Both the position numbers and the translations under genes were made by a program. Source: Nitrospinia bacterium (GTDB lineage Bacteria; Nitrospinota; Nitrospinia; Nitrospinales; JAJDAT01). From it: a stretch of DNA of 64,000 bases. The stretch lies in assembly GCA_029261715.1 (NCBI GenBank), contig JAJDAT010000040.1:62001-126000 (forward strand). Direction: 5' to 3'. Within the stretch, counting starts at the first letter, position 1, and the number at the start of each line of letters is the position of its first letter. Below are positions 18,105-30,346 of this stretch, piece after piece. The notes under the pieces were generated by a model. That model did no database searches. It worked only from the letters and a program-made list of their open reading frames with translations, and was not told the origin of the DNA.

Positions 18105-19463
18105 ATGAAAATACCAATAACTTTGCCAGACCCACATAAAACTCTTAATGAACTAATTGAAAAAAATCCTGATAAAGCATATAAACTCTTCGCGCAAAGC
18201 GAACCCGTAGACAACAAAGGAAGATATCTTCACTGGGAAAAATTAAAACACATAGAACCACCCAAAGATTTAACATCAGAAGAATGGTGGGCGGGAGTAA
18301 AGTTTGCTCGTCAAAAACTATACAAGAATGTTTACCTATTTGACAAAAATCAAGATTCTTTTCGGTTTTCTACACCAGATTCAATACTAAAAGATTTGCA
18401 CTGGCTAGATCAAAATACATCCGGAAGGATTTCTGCCGACGAACAAGTAATTAACCCTCAAATGAAAAACACTTATCTAATGAGCTCCTTAGTAAACGAA
18501 GCCATTAACTCAAGCCAATTGGAAGGGGCGGCAACTACTTGGCAAGACGCAAAAGAAATGATAAGACAAAGCCGAAAACCAAAAGATTACAGTGAGCAAA
18601 TGATATTTAATAATTATAAGGCAATGCAATTTATAAGAGAACTGAAAGGGGAAAAATTAACCCCATCTATCATCTTTGAATTACACCGAATACTTACCGA
18701 AAAAACTTTAAAAGACCAAGACATTGCCGGAAAACTAAGAACAAAAACCGACAAAGTTTATGTAGTTGACTCGCAACACTCCAAAATACTCCACGAGCCG
18801 CCAAACGCCGACGAACTTGCAGAGAGAATAAAATTACTATGTAAGTTTGCAAATGAAGAAAGACCAAAAGTCTTTATTCATCCAATATTAAAAGCTATTT
18901 TACTCCATTTCATGATGGGATATGATCATCCTTTTGTCGACGGAAACGGCCGAACGGCAAGAGCTTTATTCTATTGGGCTGCTTCAAACAAAGGCTATTG
19001 GTTGATGGACTTTATTTCAATTTCTCAAATAATCAAACAAGCCCCAGCACAATATGGAAAGGCATTCCTTTATTCCGAATGCGACGAAAACGATACAACT
19101 TACTTTATTGTCCACCAATTATCCGTAATAAAAAAAGCGATTAAAAATCTATTTAAGTATATAAATAAAAAAACAGAAGAAATTAACGAGGCTCAAAAAA
19201 TCCTTTCTGCAAATACTAAATTAAAAGGAAAATTAAATTATCGCCAGTTAGCCCTACTCAAACATGCTTTTAAGCATCCAAACTTTGTTTACAAAATTAA
19301 TGAACATCAAAAATCGCACAACATCGTTAACCAAACAGCGCGAAAAGACCTTTTAACCTTGTCGGACGAACTAAAATTACTTATTAAAAGAGAAGAAGGA
19401 AAAGGATTTATATTTATATCACCAGGGAATTTGATCGAAAAAATAGAAAAAATAAAGTTTTAA
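18105..19463 (+). CDS. Class II Fic-domain protein (putative AMPylator)
   Basis: 452 residues. The Fic active-site motif is intact near residue 275 (HPFVDGNGRTAR): catalytic histidine, phosphate-binding DGNG and both arginine-side residues. Near residue 135, INSSQLEGA matches the (S/T)xxxE(G/N) inhibitory helix; its position N-terminal to the core makes this a class II Fic protein that would be self-inhibited. The C-terminal 100 residues look like a winged-helix domain (NYRQLALLKHAFKHPNFVYKIN). Family members transfer AMP to target side chains. Its location between tRNA-Ser repeats suggests it was acquired. No separate antitoxin gene is seen. Confidence 0.85.
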   Translation: MKIPITLPDPHKTLNELIEKNPDKAYKLFAQSEPVDNKGRYLHWEKLKHIEPPKDLTSEEWWAGVKFARQKLYKNVYLFDKNQDSFRFSTPDSILKDLHWLDQNTSGRISADEQVINPQMKNTYLMSSLVNEAINSSQLEGAATTWQDAKEMIRQSRKPKDYSEQMIFNNYKAMQFIRELKGEKLTPSIIFELHRILTEKTLKDQDIAGKLRTKTDKVYVVDSQHSKILHEPPNADELAERIKLLCKFANEERPKVFIHPILKAILLHFMMGYDHPFVDGNGRTARALFYWAASNKGYWLMDFISISQIIKQAPAQYGKAFLYSECDENDTTYFIVHQLSVIKKAIKNLFKYINKKTEEINEAQKILSANTKLKGKLNYRQLALLKHAFKHPNFVYKINEHQKSHNIVNQTARKDLLTLSDELKLLIKREEGKGFIFISPGNLIEKIEKIKF

Positions 19464-19546
19464 TATATAAAAAATTTCAATACATAAAAGGAACTAATTC
19501 AAATAAAATTTGGCAAACAACGCAATCAAGGGTAGAACAGAATAAG

Positions 19547-19640
<94 letters not shown>

Positions 19641-19684
19641 AATGTGATGTATTTTTAGGAAGGATTAATACTTGTAAACTTTTT

Positions 19685-19761
19685 TCATTCGTTCTCCGTC
19701 TTTTAGACCTTGCGACGGAGGGAGAGGGATTCGACCTCTCGGCTATTTCTCCAACGAATGA
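19685..19761 (-). pseudogene. tRNA-Ser remnant inside a 9-bp inverted repeat
   Basis: 19717-19752 on the minus strand reads like the two ends of a tRNA-Ser joined together: GGAGAAATAGCCGAG (acceptor and D-arm start) runs directly into AGGTCGAATCCCTCTCC (T arm and acceptor). The anticodon and variable arms are deleted. The remnant is enclosed by TCATTCGTT (19685-19693) and AACGAATGA (19753-19761), and CTCCGTC/GACGGAG forms a further inner stem. Confidence 0.6.
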
Positions 19762-19762
19762 G

Positions 19763-19836
19763 TACGCCCAAGAGGACTTGAACCTCCGACCTTCGGTTCC
19801 GCAAACCGACGCTCTATCCAGCTGAGCTATGGGCGC
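19763..19836 (-). tRNA. tRNA-Arg (anticodon GCG)
   Basis: 74 nt without encoded CCA. Acceptor GCGCCCA pairs with TGGGCGT (one G-T), anticodon loop TTGCGGA between CGGT and ACCG stems gives GCG, T arm GGTTCAAGTCC. Confidence 0.9.
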
Positions 19837-19907
19837 ATATTATACGCGAATAAAGAAAACCTCTTTTTTTATTGAGGTCTTCTAAAATATGTTTTCCTTA
19901 AAGAACG

Positions 19908-20519
19908 TTAAGAAACTCCCATAGGAATATAATCGGTCAACAAAATTTCGTACCGATCGTGATCAAATCCATAAAGCTTGGGAAATCGTTTAAACGCCCA
20001 CCCTTCAAAAATCCGTTTGTCTTTTTCATGGACAATGAACTGAACGGCCGGATTTGTAGGCTCATTACCCACAGAGGTGTAGTATACCTTATCCATAACA
20101 AAGTTTGGAAAAAACACCCCAACGGTTACGGTCAAGTCCGAGCCTTCTAAAACAAACGATTCGCCTAAATTAACGGTCTTAACTTCGACTTTTTCTTCGT
20201 CTTGTTTATCTTTAATAATAAACTTAACGGCTTTCCATTTTCCTTCAACTTCTTTAGGAGTTTGAATGGCTCGTTGTTGCTTTTGACCTTCAGTCACTTC
20301 AGGATGATTTTCCACCTCAGTACGCGAACCTTCAGCTAAAACTGAATCATCTAATCTAGGCGCCGATTTCGGAGGCATACCAGGATAATTAACTTCACTT
20401 AACGGCACTTCTTTTGGTTTTTGGTCTCTTTTAGCTAAATCAGCTTCTGAACAACCAAAAGAAATGAAAGCTATAATTAATAAAAGAATTTTTGATTCTC
20501 TCATTGGGTGTATTTTCAT
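19908..20519 (-). CDS. Lipoprotein of unknown function between tRNA genes
   Basis: 203 residues from ATG 20519. The frame remains open upstream to 20585, but that extension reads through tRNA-Ser(GCU), so it is not real. Signal peptide with lipobox: ESKILLLIIAFISFGCSEA, cysteine near residue 24. A low-complexity linker rich in Pro, Glu and Lys follows, then a compact domain (EGKWKAVKFIIKDKQ ... EILLTDYIPMGVS) with regular beta-strand character. No family is recognised. It probably sits in the outer membrane facing the periplasm. No Shine-Dalgarno is obvious. Confidence 0.65.
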   Translation of the reverse strand: MKIHPMRESKILLLIIAFISFGCSEADLAKRDQKPKEVPLSEVNYPGMPPKSAPRLDDSVLAEGSRTEVENHPEVTEGQKQQRAIQTPKEVEGKWKAVKFIIKDKQDEEKVEVKTVNLGESFVLEGSDLTVTVGVFFPNFVMDKVYYTSVGNEPTNPAVQFIVHEKDKRIFEGWAFKRFPKLYGFDHDRYEILLTDYIPMGVS

Positions 20520-20533
20520 CTTTAGTTTTAAAG

Positions 20534-20625
20534 TGGCGGAGAGGGAGGGATTCGAACCCTCGGCAGGTGTTAAACCTACACACACTTAGCAGGCGTGCGC
20601 CTTAAGCCAGCTCGGCCACCTCTCC
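20534..20625 (-). tRNA. tRNA-Ser (anticodon GCT)
   Basis: 92 nt including encoded CCA. Acceptor GGAGAGG/CCTCTCC, anticodon loop CTGCTAA (GCT), long variable arm, T arm GGTTCGAATCC. Shares acceptor and T arm with tRNA-Ser(GGA). Confidence 0.92.
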
Positions 20626-20653
20626 TTTAGTTTCCAAATAATAAAAGCGAGAA

Positions 20654-20736
20654 CGGAGGGAGTAGGATTCGAACCCACGGAACTTTCGTTCAACGGTTTT
20701 CAAGACCGCCGCCTTAAACCACTCGGCCATCCCTCC
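20654..20736 (-). tRNA. tRNA-Ser (anticodon TGA)
   Basis: 83 nt, CCA not encoded. Acceptor GGAGGGA/TCCCTCC, discriminator G, anticodon loop CTTGAAA (TGA), extended variable arm, T arm GGTTCGAATCC. Confidence 0.92.
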
Positions 20737-20824
20737 TCGCTATTTTTATTTAATTTTTAGTGGCCTTATTTTATATGGAGACCCTCTCTAGGACAATAAA
20801 AAAAACTATAAATATTTCATTAAT

Positions 20825-22111
20825 TTAAGAGCCAAATTTTATCTTTTTGCTATCGTTCATATACGGTTGAAGAGGTTCGGGAATCGCTATCGAACCGTCA
20901 GGTCGTTGAAAGTTTTCTAATAACGCGACAAACAACCTACCCACAGCTAATCCAGAGCCATTGAGTGTATGAATAAAAGATGTCTTTCCATCTTCCTTTT
21001 TTTTGTAGCGAATCTTTGCCCGACGAGCCTGGTAGTCGGAAAAAGTACTACAAGAAGAAATTTCCCGATATGCATTTTGACTAGGTAACCAGACTTCTAA
21101 ATCAAACGTTTTTGCCGCTGAGAACCCAAGATCACCCACGCATAAAACCGCAACTCTATAAGCCAACCCAAGTTTGCGTAAAATCCCTTCCGCATTGCTT
21201 ACTAGACTATCTAACTCGTCAAAAGATCGTTCAGGTTCCACAAATTTAACCAATTCTACCTTGTCAAATTGATGCTGACGAATTAATCCATGAGTGTCTT
21301 TCCCATAAGAACCCGCTTCCCTCCTAAAACAAGGGGTAAAAGCAGTGTACTTTACCGGTAACGAATCTTGGCCTAGAATTTCATCACGATGGAAATTTGT
21401 TACAGGCACTTCAGCAGTAGGAATTAGATAATATGGGTCGTCGCTTAACTTAAATAAATCTTCTTCAAATTTAGGCAATTGTCCGGTTCCAGTCATGGAT
21501 TCTCGATTAACCATGAATGGAGGATATAGTTCCTGATATCCGTTTTCTTCAGTGTGGGTATCGAGCATAAACGAGGTCAAAGCCCTCATTAACCGCGCGC
21601 CTTGCCCTTTAAATACAGAAAATCGAGACCCAGCTATCTTGACAGCTCTTTTCATGTCAATAATATCGAGGGCTTCACCCAATTCCACGTGATTTTTTAT
21701 GTCAAAATCAAACTGAGGAATCTCGCCCCAAGTTCTAATTATTTCATTGTCGGTATCGTCTTTTCCGTCGGGAACAGAATCGTGAGGAATGTTGGGAATT
21801 TCTAATAGGGTGTCATGAATTTCTTTTTCGCTTGATTGAGCTTTTTCATCCCATTCTTTAATGGATGTGTTGATTCCTTTTACCTCTTCCATCTGTTCCG
21901 TAGCGTCGTTTCCCTCTTTTTTGAGCTTGCCAACTTGAGCGGAAAGCGTTTTTTTGCGATTTTTGAGGGTTTCCGATTCGGATAAGGCTTTGCGTCTTTC
22001 GACATCAATCTCGATTAATCGAGAAATTTTTTCGGAGAATCCATCTCCACGCCTTGCGAGGCGTTTTTTTATTTCGTCGGGATTTTCGCGTATCTGTTTA
22101 ATATCCAACAT
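20825..22111 (-). CDS. serS: Seryl-tRNA synthetase
   Basis: 428 residues, the usual bacterial length. MLDIKQIRENPDEIKKRLARRG begins the N-terminal coiled-coil arm (to about residue 105) that grips the long variable arm of tRNA-Ser. The class II core follows: TGTGQLPKFEEDLFKL, motif 2 region with TPCFRREAGSYGKDTHGLIRQHQFDKVELVKF, and motif 3 LNGSGLAVGRLFVALLENFQ. It charges tRNA-Ser with serine. On the minus strand three tRNA-Ser genes lie directly downstream, so enzyme and substrates are clustered. Confidence 0.97.
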   Translation of the reverse strand: MLDIKQIRENPDEIKKRLARRGDGFSEKISRLIEIDVERRKALSESETLKNRKKTLSAQVGKLKKEGNDATEQMEEVKGINTSIKEWDEKAQSSEKEIHDTLLEIPNIPHDSVPDGKDDTDNEIIRTWGEIPQFDFDIKNHVELGEALDIIDMKRAVKIAGSRFSVFKGQGARLMRALTSFMLDTHTEENGYQELYPPFMVNRESMTGTGQLPKFEEDLFKLSDDPYYLIPTAEVPVTNFHRDEILGQDSLPVKYTAFTPCFRREAGSYGKDTHGLIRQHQFDKVELVKFVEPERSFDELDSLVSNAEGILRKLGLAYRVAVLCVGDLGFSAAKTFDLEVWLPSQNAYREISSCSTFSDYQARRAKIRYKKKEDGKTSFIHTLNGSGLAVGRLFVALLENFQRPDGSIAIPEPLQPYMNDSKKIKFGS

Positions 22112-22151
22112 GAGCTTTAAAAAGAAACAAAAATAAAAATTATTTTTTTAG

Positions 22152-23018
22152 TTATCGGTTTCCACGGCGGGTTAAATTACTTGCAACGTTTCCAGATTTC
22201 TTAAGGCGAGTTTCAATTCCTTTTAACTTCATATTCAAAATGGAAGCGTAAGGGTAACGACCAACAAGAGATTTGAATGCGGCGTAAGCTTTTTTCAGTT
22301 TTCCTTCATCCTCTTTGCAACTTGCCATTACGAAGTCCATCTCGCTTAAAAAAGGACTCTTAGGAAATTGTTCGACAAATATTCCGTATTTTTCTTTGGC
22401 TTCTGGACAACGGTTAAGAGCGTATAAAATTTCTGTCATTTTAAAAAAAGATTCTTCTACTCTTTTGCTTTCTCTATATTTTTCTAAGAGAATCTCTAAT
22501 TCTACCAACGACTGCTCGTATTCATGCTTCTTATAATAAATAGAAGCGATGCGGAACTGATGGTCCCCGTTTTCTTCGACTACATTAAAATTATCGATAA
22601 GTTTCTGGTATTCGATGATTGATTGATCGTAATCTTTCAGCGAAAACTCAACTATCTCGGAAATATATTTTTGGGCGGCGTAAGCAAATTTTCCGTGTTT
22701 AGCAACCTTAAGCAGTTCTTTAAAATATATTAACGCTTGCGAACTATTGCCAATGCTAAAGTAAGTAATCTCACCTAATCGAAATAATGCCTCTTCAGCT
22801 TGAGGTCCTTTTGGTCGCTCCTCTAATACAGTCTTTAAAATCTCGATCGCGCCGTGATTATGTCCCTTAATCCATTCCTCGTCGGCCTCTTTAAACAAGG
22901 TTTCGATTCGGTCTTCAGCGCAAGCGGAGAGAAAAATAAAAAATAAAAAAAACCAAAACGCTAAATTCGCTTTTAGCCAGATTGGTCTAATATCTTTTTC
23001 ATTCCACCAGTTTTTCAA
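22152..23018 (-). CDS. TPR lipoprotein (YfiO/BamD-like repeat protein)
   Basis: 288 residues. N-terminal hydrophobic segment with lipobox FLFFIFLSACAED (cysteine near residue 34). The rest is a chain of tetratricopeptide-like helices (LFKEADEEWIKGHNHGAIEIL; EEALFRLGEITYFSIGNSSQALIYF; HQFRIASIYYKKHEYEQSLVEL), resembling outer-membrane BamD/YfiO or YbgF-type proteins. The start overlaps the 3' end of gyrA by 20 bases, implying co-transcription with gyrA. It cannot be assigned to the Bam complex without more evidence. Confidence 0.68.
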   Translation of the reverse strand: MKNWWNEKDIRPIWLKANLAFWFFLFFIFLSACAEDRIETLFKEADEEWIKGHNHGAIEILKTVLEERPKGPQAEEALFRLGEITYFSIGNSSQALIYFKELLKVAKHGKFAYAAQKYISEIVEFSLKDYDQSIIEYQKLIDNFNVVEENGDHQFRIASIYYKKHEYEQSLVELEILLEKYRESKRVEESFFKMTEILYALNRCPEAKEKYGIFVEQFPKSPFLSEMDFVMASCKEDEGKLKKAYAAFKSLVGRYPYASILNMKLKGIETRLKKSGNVASNLTRRGNR

Positions 23019-25431
23019 AACTTACCACTTTATTGGAATCTTTTAATACAACTAATCGCACGCCCTGTGTATTCCTACCAATGACAGAAATACCGCTAGC
23101 CTCGATTCGAATAATATTACCATCGGTAGAAATTATTAAAATTTCGTCGCTATCGGAAACCTGTCGAATCCCAACCAACGATCCAGTTTTCTCATTGGAT
23201 TTCAAAGTAATAACTCCGTATCCGCCTCGGCCTTGTACTGGATAATCATCAACGGCCGTTCGTTTACCTAAACCGGATTCAGTAACAATTAAAACGTTTT
23301 TATCAGGTTCAACGATTTCGGCGCCAACAACTCGATCGTCTTCTCTTAATCGTATTCCCATAACGCCCCGACCCGTTCTACCAATGGCTCTAACTTCCGT
23401 TTCTTTGAAACGAATAGACATTCCTTTACGTGTCGCCATTAATAAATCTTGAGAACCGTCGGACAATCGCGCCGCTATCAACTTATCTCCATCATCAATC
23501 GTCAGCCCAATAATACCTCCTTGGCGAGGTCGACTATAAGCGGCAAGACTCGTCTTTTTAACGATTCCCTTTTCGGTGATCAAAACGATAAATTTATCTT
23601 CTAATTCTTTAAGAGATAAAGAAAGGATGCCTGCAATTTGTTCGTCTTGTTGGAGATTCAATAAGTTTACGATTGGTTTTCCTTTGGCTGTTCGACTTAC
23701 CTCAGGAATTTGATAAACCTTCAACCAATGAACTTTACCTAAGTTGGTAAATACCAATAAATCTGAAAGACTGGTAGCAATCAACAGTTCTTGGACAACA
23801 TCTTCCTCTCTTAAGCTAAAACCTCTAACGCCTTTGCCGCCTCGTTTTTGAGCTCTATAATTTTCTAGGTTGTCCCTTTTTATATAACCACTTCTTGAAA
23901 GCGTTACCACCATATCTTCATCGGCGATCATGTCTTCGATAGAAATATCGCCTTCTTCTAATTGCACAATCTCCGTTCTTCGGTCGTTACCATATTTATC
24001 TCTAATCGCAATTAACTCATCTTTAATAATTTGGAGCTTAACCGATTCGTTAGCGAGGATGTTTTCGAATTCTTTAATTAACTTTCGAATTTCTTCCAGT
24101 TCATCAACTATCTTCTGCCTCTCTAACCCGGTCAACCTTTGCAATCGCATTTCCAAAATAGCTTTTGCTTGAATCTCAGATAAGCCAAACCGCTCAGTAA
24201 GCCCTGCTTTAGCCGCTGTTGGATCTTCTGATCCACGAATCAAGGCAACCACTTCGTCCATATTATCTATGGCAATTTTTAATCCTTCAAAGATGTGTTC
24301 CCGTTCTTGAGCTTTTCGAAGATCAAATTCAGTTCTTTTGGTAACGACTTCTTTTCGGAATAGGATGAAATAATTTAAAATATCTCTTAAATTAAGAACT
24401 TTCGGTTGTTTATTTATCAAAGCAAGCATATTGATTCCGAAAGTCTCTTGCAATTGTGTGTGCTTATATAAATTATTTAAAACAACTTCCGGTATGATTC
24501 CTTTTTTTAGTTCTACGACAACACGAATGCCCTCGCGGTCAGACTCGTCACGGAGATCTGAAATACCTTCTAATTTTTTTTCTCGGACTAGTTGAGCTAT
24601 TTTTTCAACAATCCTCGCTTTGTTAACTTGGTAAGGAATCTCGTTAACAATTAAAGTAGAACGGTCGTCTTTTTCGTTGGTTTCAATTTTTACCCTGGCT
24701 CGCATTTTAACGGTGCCACGACCAGTCCTATAACCGTTCCGAATTCCAGCCGACCCCATGATCAAACCAGCGGTTGGAAAATCAGGCCCCGGCACAATCT
24801 CTATCAATTCTTCAATGGAACATTCTGGATTCTCAATCAAATGAATGGCAGCGTTCACCGTTTCAGTTAAGTTATGAGGAGGAATATTTGTTGCCATTCC
24901 AACAGCAATTCCCGAAGAACCATTGACTAACAAATTTGGAAATGCAGCCGGCAAAAGGGTAGGTTCTTCCATCGAATCGTCGTAATTCGGAACAAACGGA
25001 ACCGTTTCCTTCTCTAAATCTCGAAGCATTTCTTGAGTAACTTCAGCCATTCTAACTTCGGTGTATCTCATCGCAGCGGCGGAATCGCCATCAATGGAAC
25101 CAAAATTTCCTTGGCCATCCACTAAAGGAAATCGCATCGAAAAATCTTGCGCTAATCGGACAATCGTGTCGTAAGCGGCTGTTTCGCCATGAGGATGATA
25201 TTTACCAATAACATCACCAACAATACGCGCAGATTTTTTATAGGGACGATTGAAAACGTTCGACTGCTCATGCATAGCAAAAAGAACTCGGCGATGAACC
25301 GGTTTAAGGCCATCGCGAACGTCGGGTAAGGCTCTACCTACAATTACGCTCATAGCGTAATCGAGGTAAGAATTCCTCATTTCATCTTCAATATCGATTT
25401 GTTCGATTATTTGGGGCATTAAATTCTCCAA
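22999..25431 (-). CDS. gyrA: DNA gyrase subunit A
   Basis: 810 residues. N-terminal EDEMRNSYLDYAMSVIVGRALPDVRDGLKPVHRRVLFAM is highly conserved; AAMRYTEVRM holds the catalytic tyrosine near residue 122; the GyrA box that marks gyrase rather than topoisomerase IV is present as QKRGGKGVRG near residue 530, followed by six beta-propeller blades. With GyrB it introduces negative supercoils using ATP. It lies 83 bases downstream of gyrB on the same strand. Confidence 0.97.
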   Translation of the reverse strand: MENLMPQIIEQIDIEDEMRNSYLDYAMSVIVGRALPDVRDGLKPVHRRVLFAMHEQSNVFNRPYKKSARIVGDVIGKYHPHGETAAYDTIVRLAQDFSMRFPLVDGQGNFGSIDGDSAAAMRYTEVRMAEVTQEMLRDLEKETVPFVPNYDDSMEEPTLLPAAFPNLLVNGSSGIAVGMATNIPPHNLTETVNAAIHLIENPECSIEELIEIVPGPDFPTAGLIMGSAGIRNGYRTGRGTVKMRARVKIETNEKDDRSTLIVNEIPYQVNKARIVEKIAQLVREKKLEGISDLRDESDREGIRVVVELKKGIIPEVVLNNLYKHTQLQETFGINMLALINKQPKVLNLRDILNYFILFRKEVVTKRTEFDLRKAQEREHIFEGLKIAIDNMDEVVALIRGSEDPTAAKAGLTERFGLSEIQAKAILEMRLQRLTGLERQKIVDELEEIRKLIKEFENILANESVKLQIIKDELIAIRDKYGNDRRTEIVQLEEGDISIEDMIADEDMVVTLSRSGYIKRDNLENYRAQKRGGKGVRGFSLREEDVVQELLIATSLSDLLVFTNLGKVHWLKVYQIPEVSRTAKGKPIVNLLNLQQDEQIAGILSLSLKELEDKFIVLITEKGIVKKTSLAAYSRPRQGGIIGLTIDDGDKLIAARLSDGSQDLLMATRKGMSIRFKETEVRAIGRTGRGVMGIRLREDDRVVGAEIVEPDKNVLIVTESGLGKRTAVDDYPVQGRGGYGVITLKSNEKTGSLVGIRQVSDSDEILIISTDGNIIRIEASGISVIGRNTQGVRLVVLKDSNKVVSFEKLVE

Positions 25432-25514
25432 AAAAACTATCGTTTTTTAAGAAATAATAGCGTTAGTTTAAAGGATTTTTATTTTATGAGTTTAGGAAGA
25501 AAGTTTTAAGAAAC

Positions 25515-28124
<2,610 letters not shown>

Positions 28125-28187
28125 TTATACTTAAACTAATAAAAAACTCTTATTTATATTTAAAAGAGGTAGAAGGGCTTGTTAAAA

Positions 28188-28349
28188 TGTGGAAAAACCC
28201 GGTAAAGGCTCAAAATAAAACGGAAATTTTCATGAATAAATTGTTAGATAAAACTGCGTTTTTTTCAAGCGCGGAAGGATTTAACTTTTATTTGATTATT
28301 ATACCTTATTTTCCACAATGATTCACAATTAATTAACAGGTTATCCACG
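28188..28349. promoter_or_regulatory. oriC: DnaA-box cluster, candidate replication origin
   Basis: In the AT-rich spacer between dnaA and gyrB four sites fit or nearly fit TTWTNCACA: TTTTCCACA on the minus strand at 28188-28196, TTTTCCACA at 28309-28317, TGATTCACA at 28319-28327 (one mismatch), and TTATCCACG at 28341-28349 (one mismatch, overlapping the dnaA stop). Such clusters next to dnaA commonly mark oriC. The 948-base region on the other side of dnaA lacks comparable boxes. Confidence 0.5.
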
Positions 28350-29705
28350 TTCTATCTTATCGATTAAAGTTTGCACGTTTCTTGAGATTTCGTTGTTTTC
28401 TTTCAATAGTTTACCGATTTTAGTATGAGAATACATCACGGTTGTATGATCCTTACCTCCAAACTCTCTTCCGATCTCTGGTAAAGATGACTTGGTACGC
28501 TCTCTGCATAGGAACATTCCAATCTGTCTTGGAACTGAAATATCACGGGAGCGCTTCTTTGACTTTAGATCAGAAACCTTTAAATTAAAATGAGTTGCGA
28601 CCTGTTTTAAGATATTTGGAATTGTAAAGTTCTCTTGATGATCTTGAGAAAATTTCTTGAAGACATTTTTTGCTAAATCCATATTTATGGGTTTTGACGT
28701 AAAAGAGGAATATGCTATTAGTCTGAGTAATATTCCTTCCAACTCCCTAATATTTGAGCGAATGTTGTTCGCTATATAAATTGCAACATCTTCGGTCAAT
28801 TTAACGTTTTGAATCTCTGCTTTTTTTAATAGAATCGCTACTTTAGTTTCTAAATCTGGGGGCTCCATATCCGCTATCAGGCCGCATTCAAAACGAGACC
28901 GCAGTCTCTCTTGAATTTTTCTCATTTCTTTTGGAATAGCGTCGCTTGTAATGATGACTTGTTTGTGCGCTTCGAATAGTGTGTTAAACGTGTAAAAAAA
29001 CTCTTCCTGAGTTCGGTCTTTGCCTTCAATAAATTGAATATCGTCGACTAATAAGACGTCCAGGGGACGATATCGGTCACGAAAAGCATTCATGCCATCC
29101 TTTTTCAAAGACTGGATCAAATCGATGGTAAATCCTTCAGTGGAAACATATCTAATTTTTAGTTTTTTATTTTTTTCGTGAATTGCGTTTCCAATAGCGT
29201 GAAGAAGATGAGTTTTTCCTAAACCTACAGAACCATATATAAATAAAGGGTTATAAGCCATTGCGGGATTAGAGGCTACCGCCTTTGCCGCTGCATGAGC
29301 AAACTGATTACAACCGCCGACTACAAAGTTTTTGAAAGTATATTTTTGATTTAACGAGGGTTTGAAATCTAAATGGTTTTGTTCATCAGTTTCAATATAG
29401 TTATGTTTTTCATACGAAACTTTTGTTCCGTTTCTAGCTGAATAAACTTTAAATTTAACGCGAAGCGGAGTCCCAGAAACGCTCTGTAGAGAGCTTTCTA
29501 TTATGCTTGAATAGTTTTCTTTTAAATATTTTTTGAAAAATTCATTGGGTACGCCAAGAGTAAAAACTTGACCATCGTATGAAACTGGAGAGGTGGGGGT
29601 GAACCAGGTATTGTAATTTTCTGGGAGAACCTGGTTTACGATATCTTCTAAACACTTACTCCAGAGAACTTCCATAGATTTCCATTTTCTCAGGTCTTGC
29701 GACAA
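28341..29705 (-). CDS. dnaA: Chromosomal replication initiator DnaA
   Basis: 454 residues. Domain I at the N-terminus (WSKCLEDIVNQVLPENYNTWF), short linker, then AAA+ domain III with Walker A GSVGLGKTHLLHAIGN near residue 160, Walker B VLLVDDIQFIEGK, and RLRSRFECGLIADMEPPDLETK. Domain IV ends with the DnaA signature GKDHTTVMYSHTKIGKL that binds DnaA boxes. dnaN and recF, which often follow dnaA, are absent; gyrB follows directly. Confidence 0.97.
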   Translation of the reverse strand: MSQDLRKWKSMEVLWSKCLEDIVNQVLPENYNTWFTPTSPVSYDGQVFTLGVPNEFFKKYLKENYSSIIESSLQSVSGTPLRVKFKVYSARNGTKVSYEKHNYIETDEQNHLDFKPSLNQKYTFKNFVVGGCNQFAHAAAKAVASNPAMAYNPLFIYGSVGLGKTHLLHAIGNAIHEKNKKLKIRYVSTEGFTIDLIQSLKKDGMNAFRDRYRPLDVLLVDDIQFIEGKDRTQEEFFYTFNTLFEAHKQVIITSDAIPKEMRKIQERLRSRFECGLIADMEPPDLETKVAILLKKAEIQNVKLTEDVAIYIANNIRSNIRELEGILLRLIAYSSFTSKPINMDLAKNVFKKFSQDHQENFTIPNILKQVATHFNLKVSDLKSKKRSRDISVPRQIGMFLCRERTKSSLPEIGREFGGKDHTTVMYSHTKIGKLLKENNEISRNVQTLIDKIERG

Positions 29706-30346
29706 GGCGAAATATTAACTAATTTGTGAGGAATTGGAGCTATAGTAATGAAGCCCCAATTTAAAATCAATACAAAAATTTTTTTCATAGTAATTTAATA
29801 ACCAATTGAATATTAATGATTAATTTTTATTTCGGATTGATAAAAAAACTTAAAATTGTTGATTTTCAATGACTTAAAATATAGAAATATTTTTAAAATT
29901 TAGGTAAATCTAAGCTAAAAATACTTTTAAAAACTAACCAGGTTTATAAAAATATTTTTAGTTATTAGTACTCATTTATTTTGATAATAAGTTTCATTTC
30001 TACTATTGATTTAAATTAGAGCTAAATAAAAATGCATAAAATTTAATCGCAGTTTTCCGCTCTCAAAATAATTTAAAGCTAATTCAAAGCTTTTGGATTA
30101 ATCCCTTCGATTTTAATTTTTTCTCCCTGATATGTTCCAAACAGCAGCATCTTAAACATCCTCGCTAATAGTTCCGCATTTTTATTGCCTATTTTTTAAT
30201 CAACTACCTATCTTAAAAACCTCTTAATAATATTTGTTTTCAATATGTTACCCCTTTACTACCCTCGAATTTTCACAATAGGTAAGGGCGGTCTAAGTTG
30301 CTTATAGATTTTTTAATTAAGGGAAGGACCCATTTTCACGAAAAAT
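29706..30346. other. Long AT-rich intergenic region upstream of dnaA
   Basis: No protein gene is supported. Long A/T runs occur between 29760 and 30050 and must hold the dnaA promoter. From about 30230 the composition changes towards C-rich, leading into the candidate small RNA; its promoter and 5' end could not be fixed. No clear DnaA-box cluster is seen here. Confidence 0.45.

Noticed and set aside
20520-20585. N-terminal extension of the lipoprotein gene
   Set aside because: It reads through tRNA-Ser(GCT); the lipobox signal peptide starts after it.
29706-30230. oriC upstream of dnaA
   Set aside because: AT-rich, but no sequences fitting TTWTNCACA cluster here, unlike in 28188-28349.
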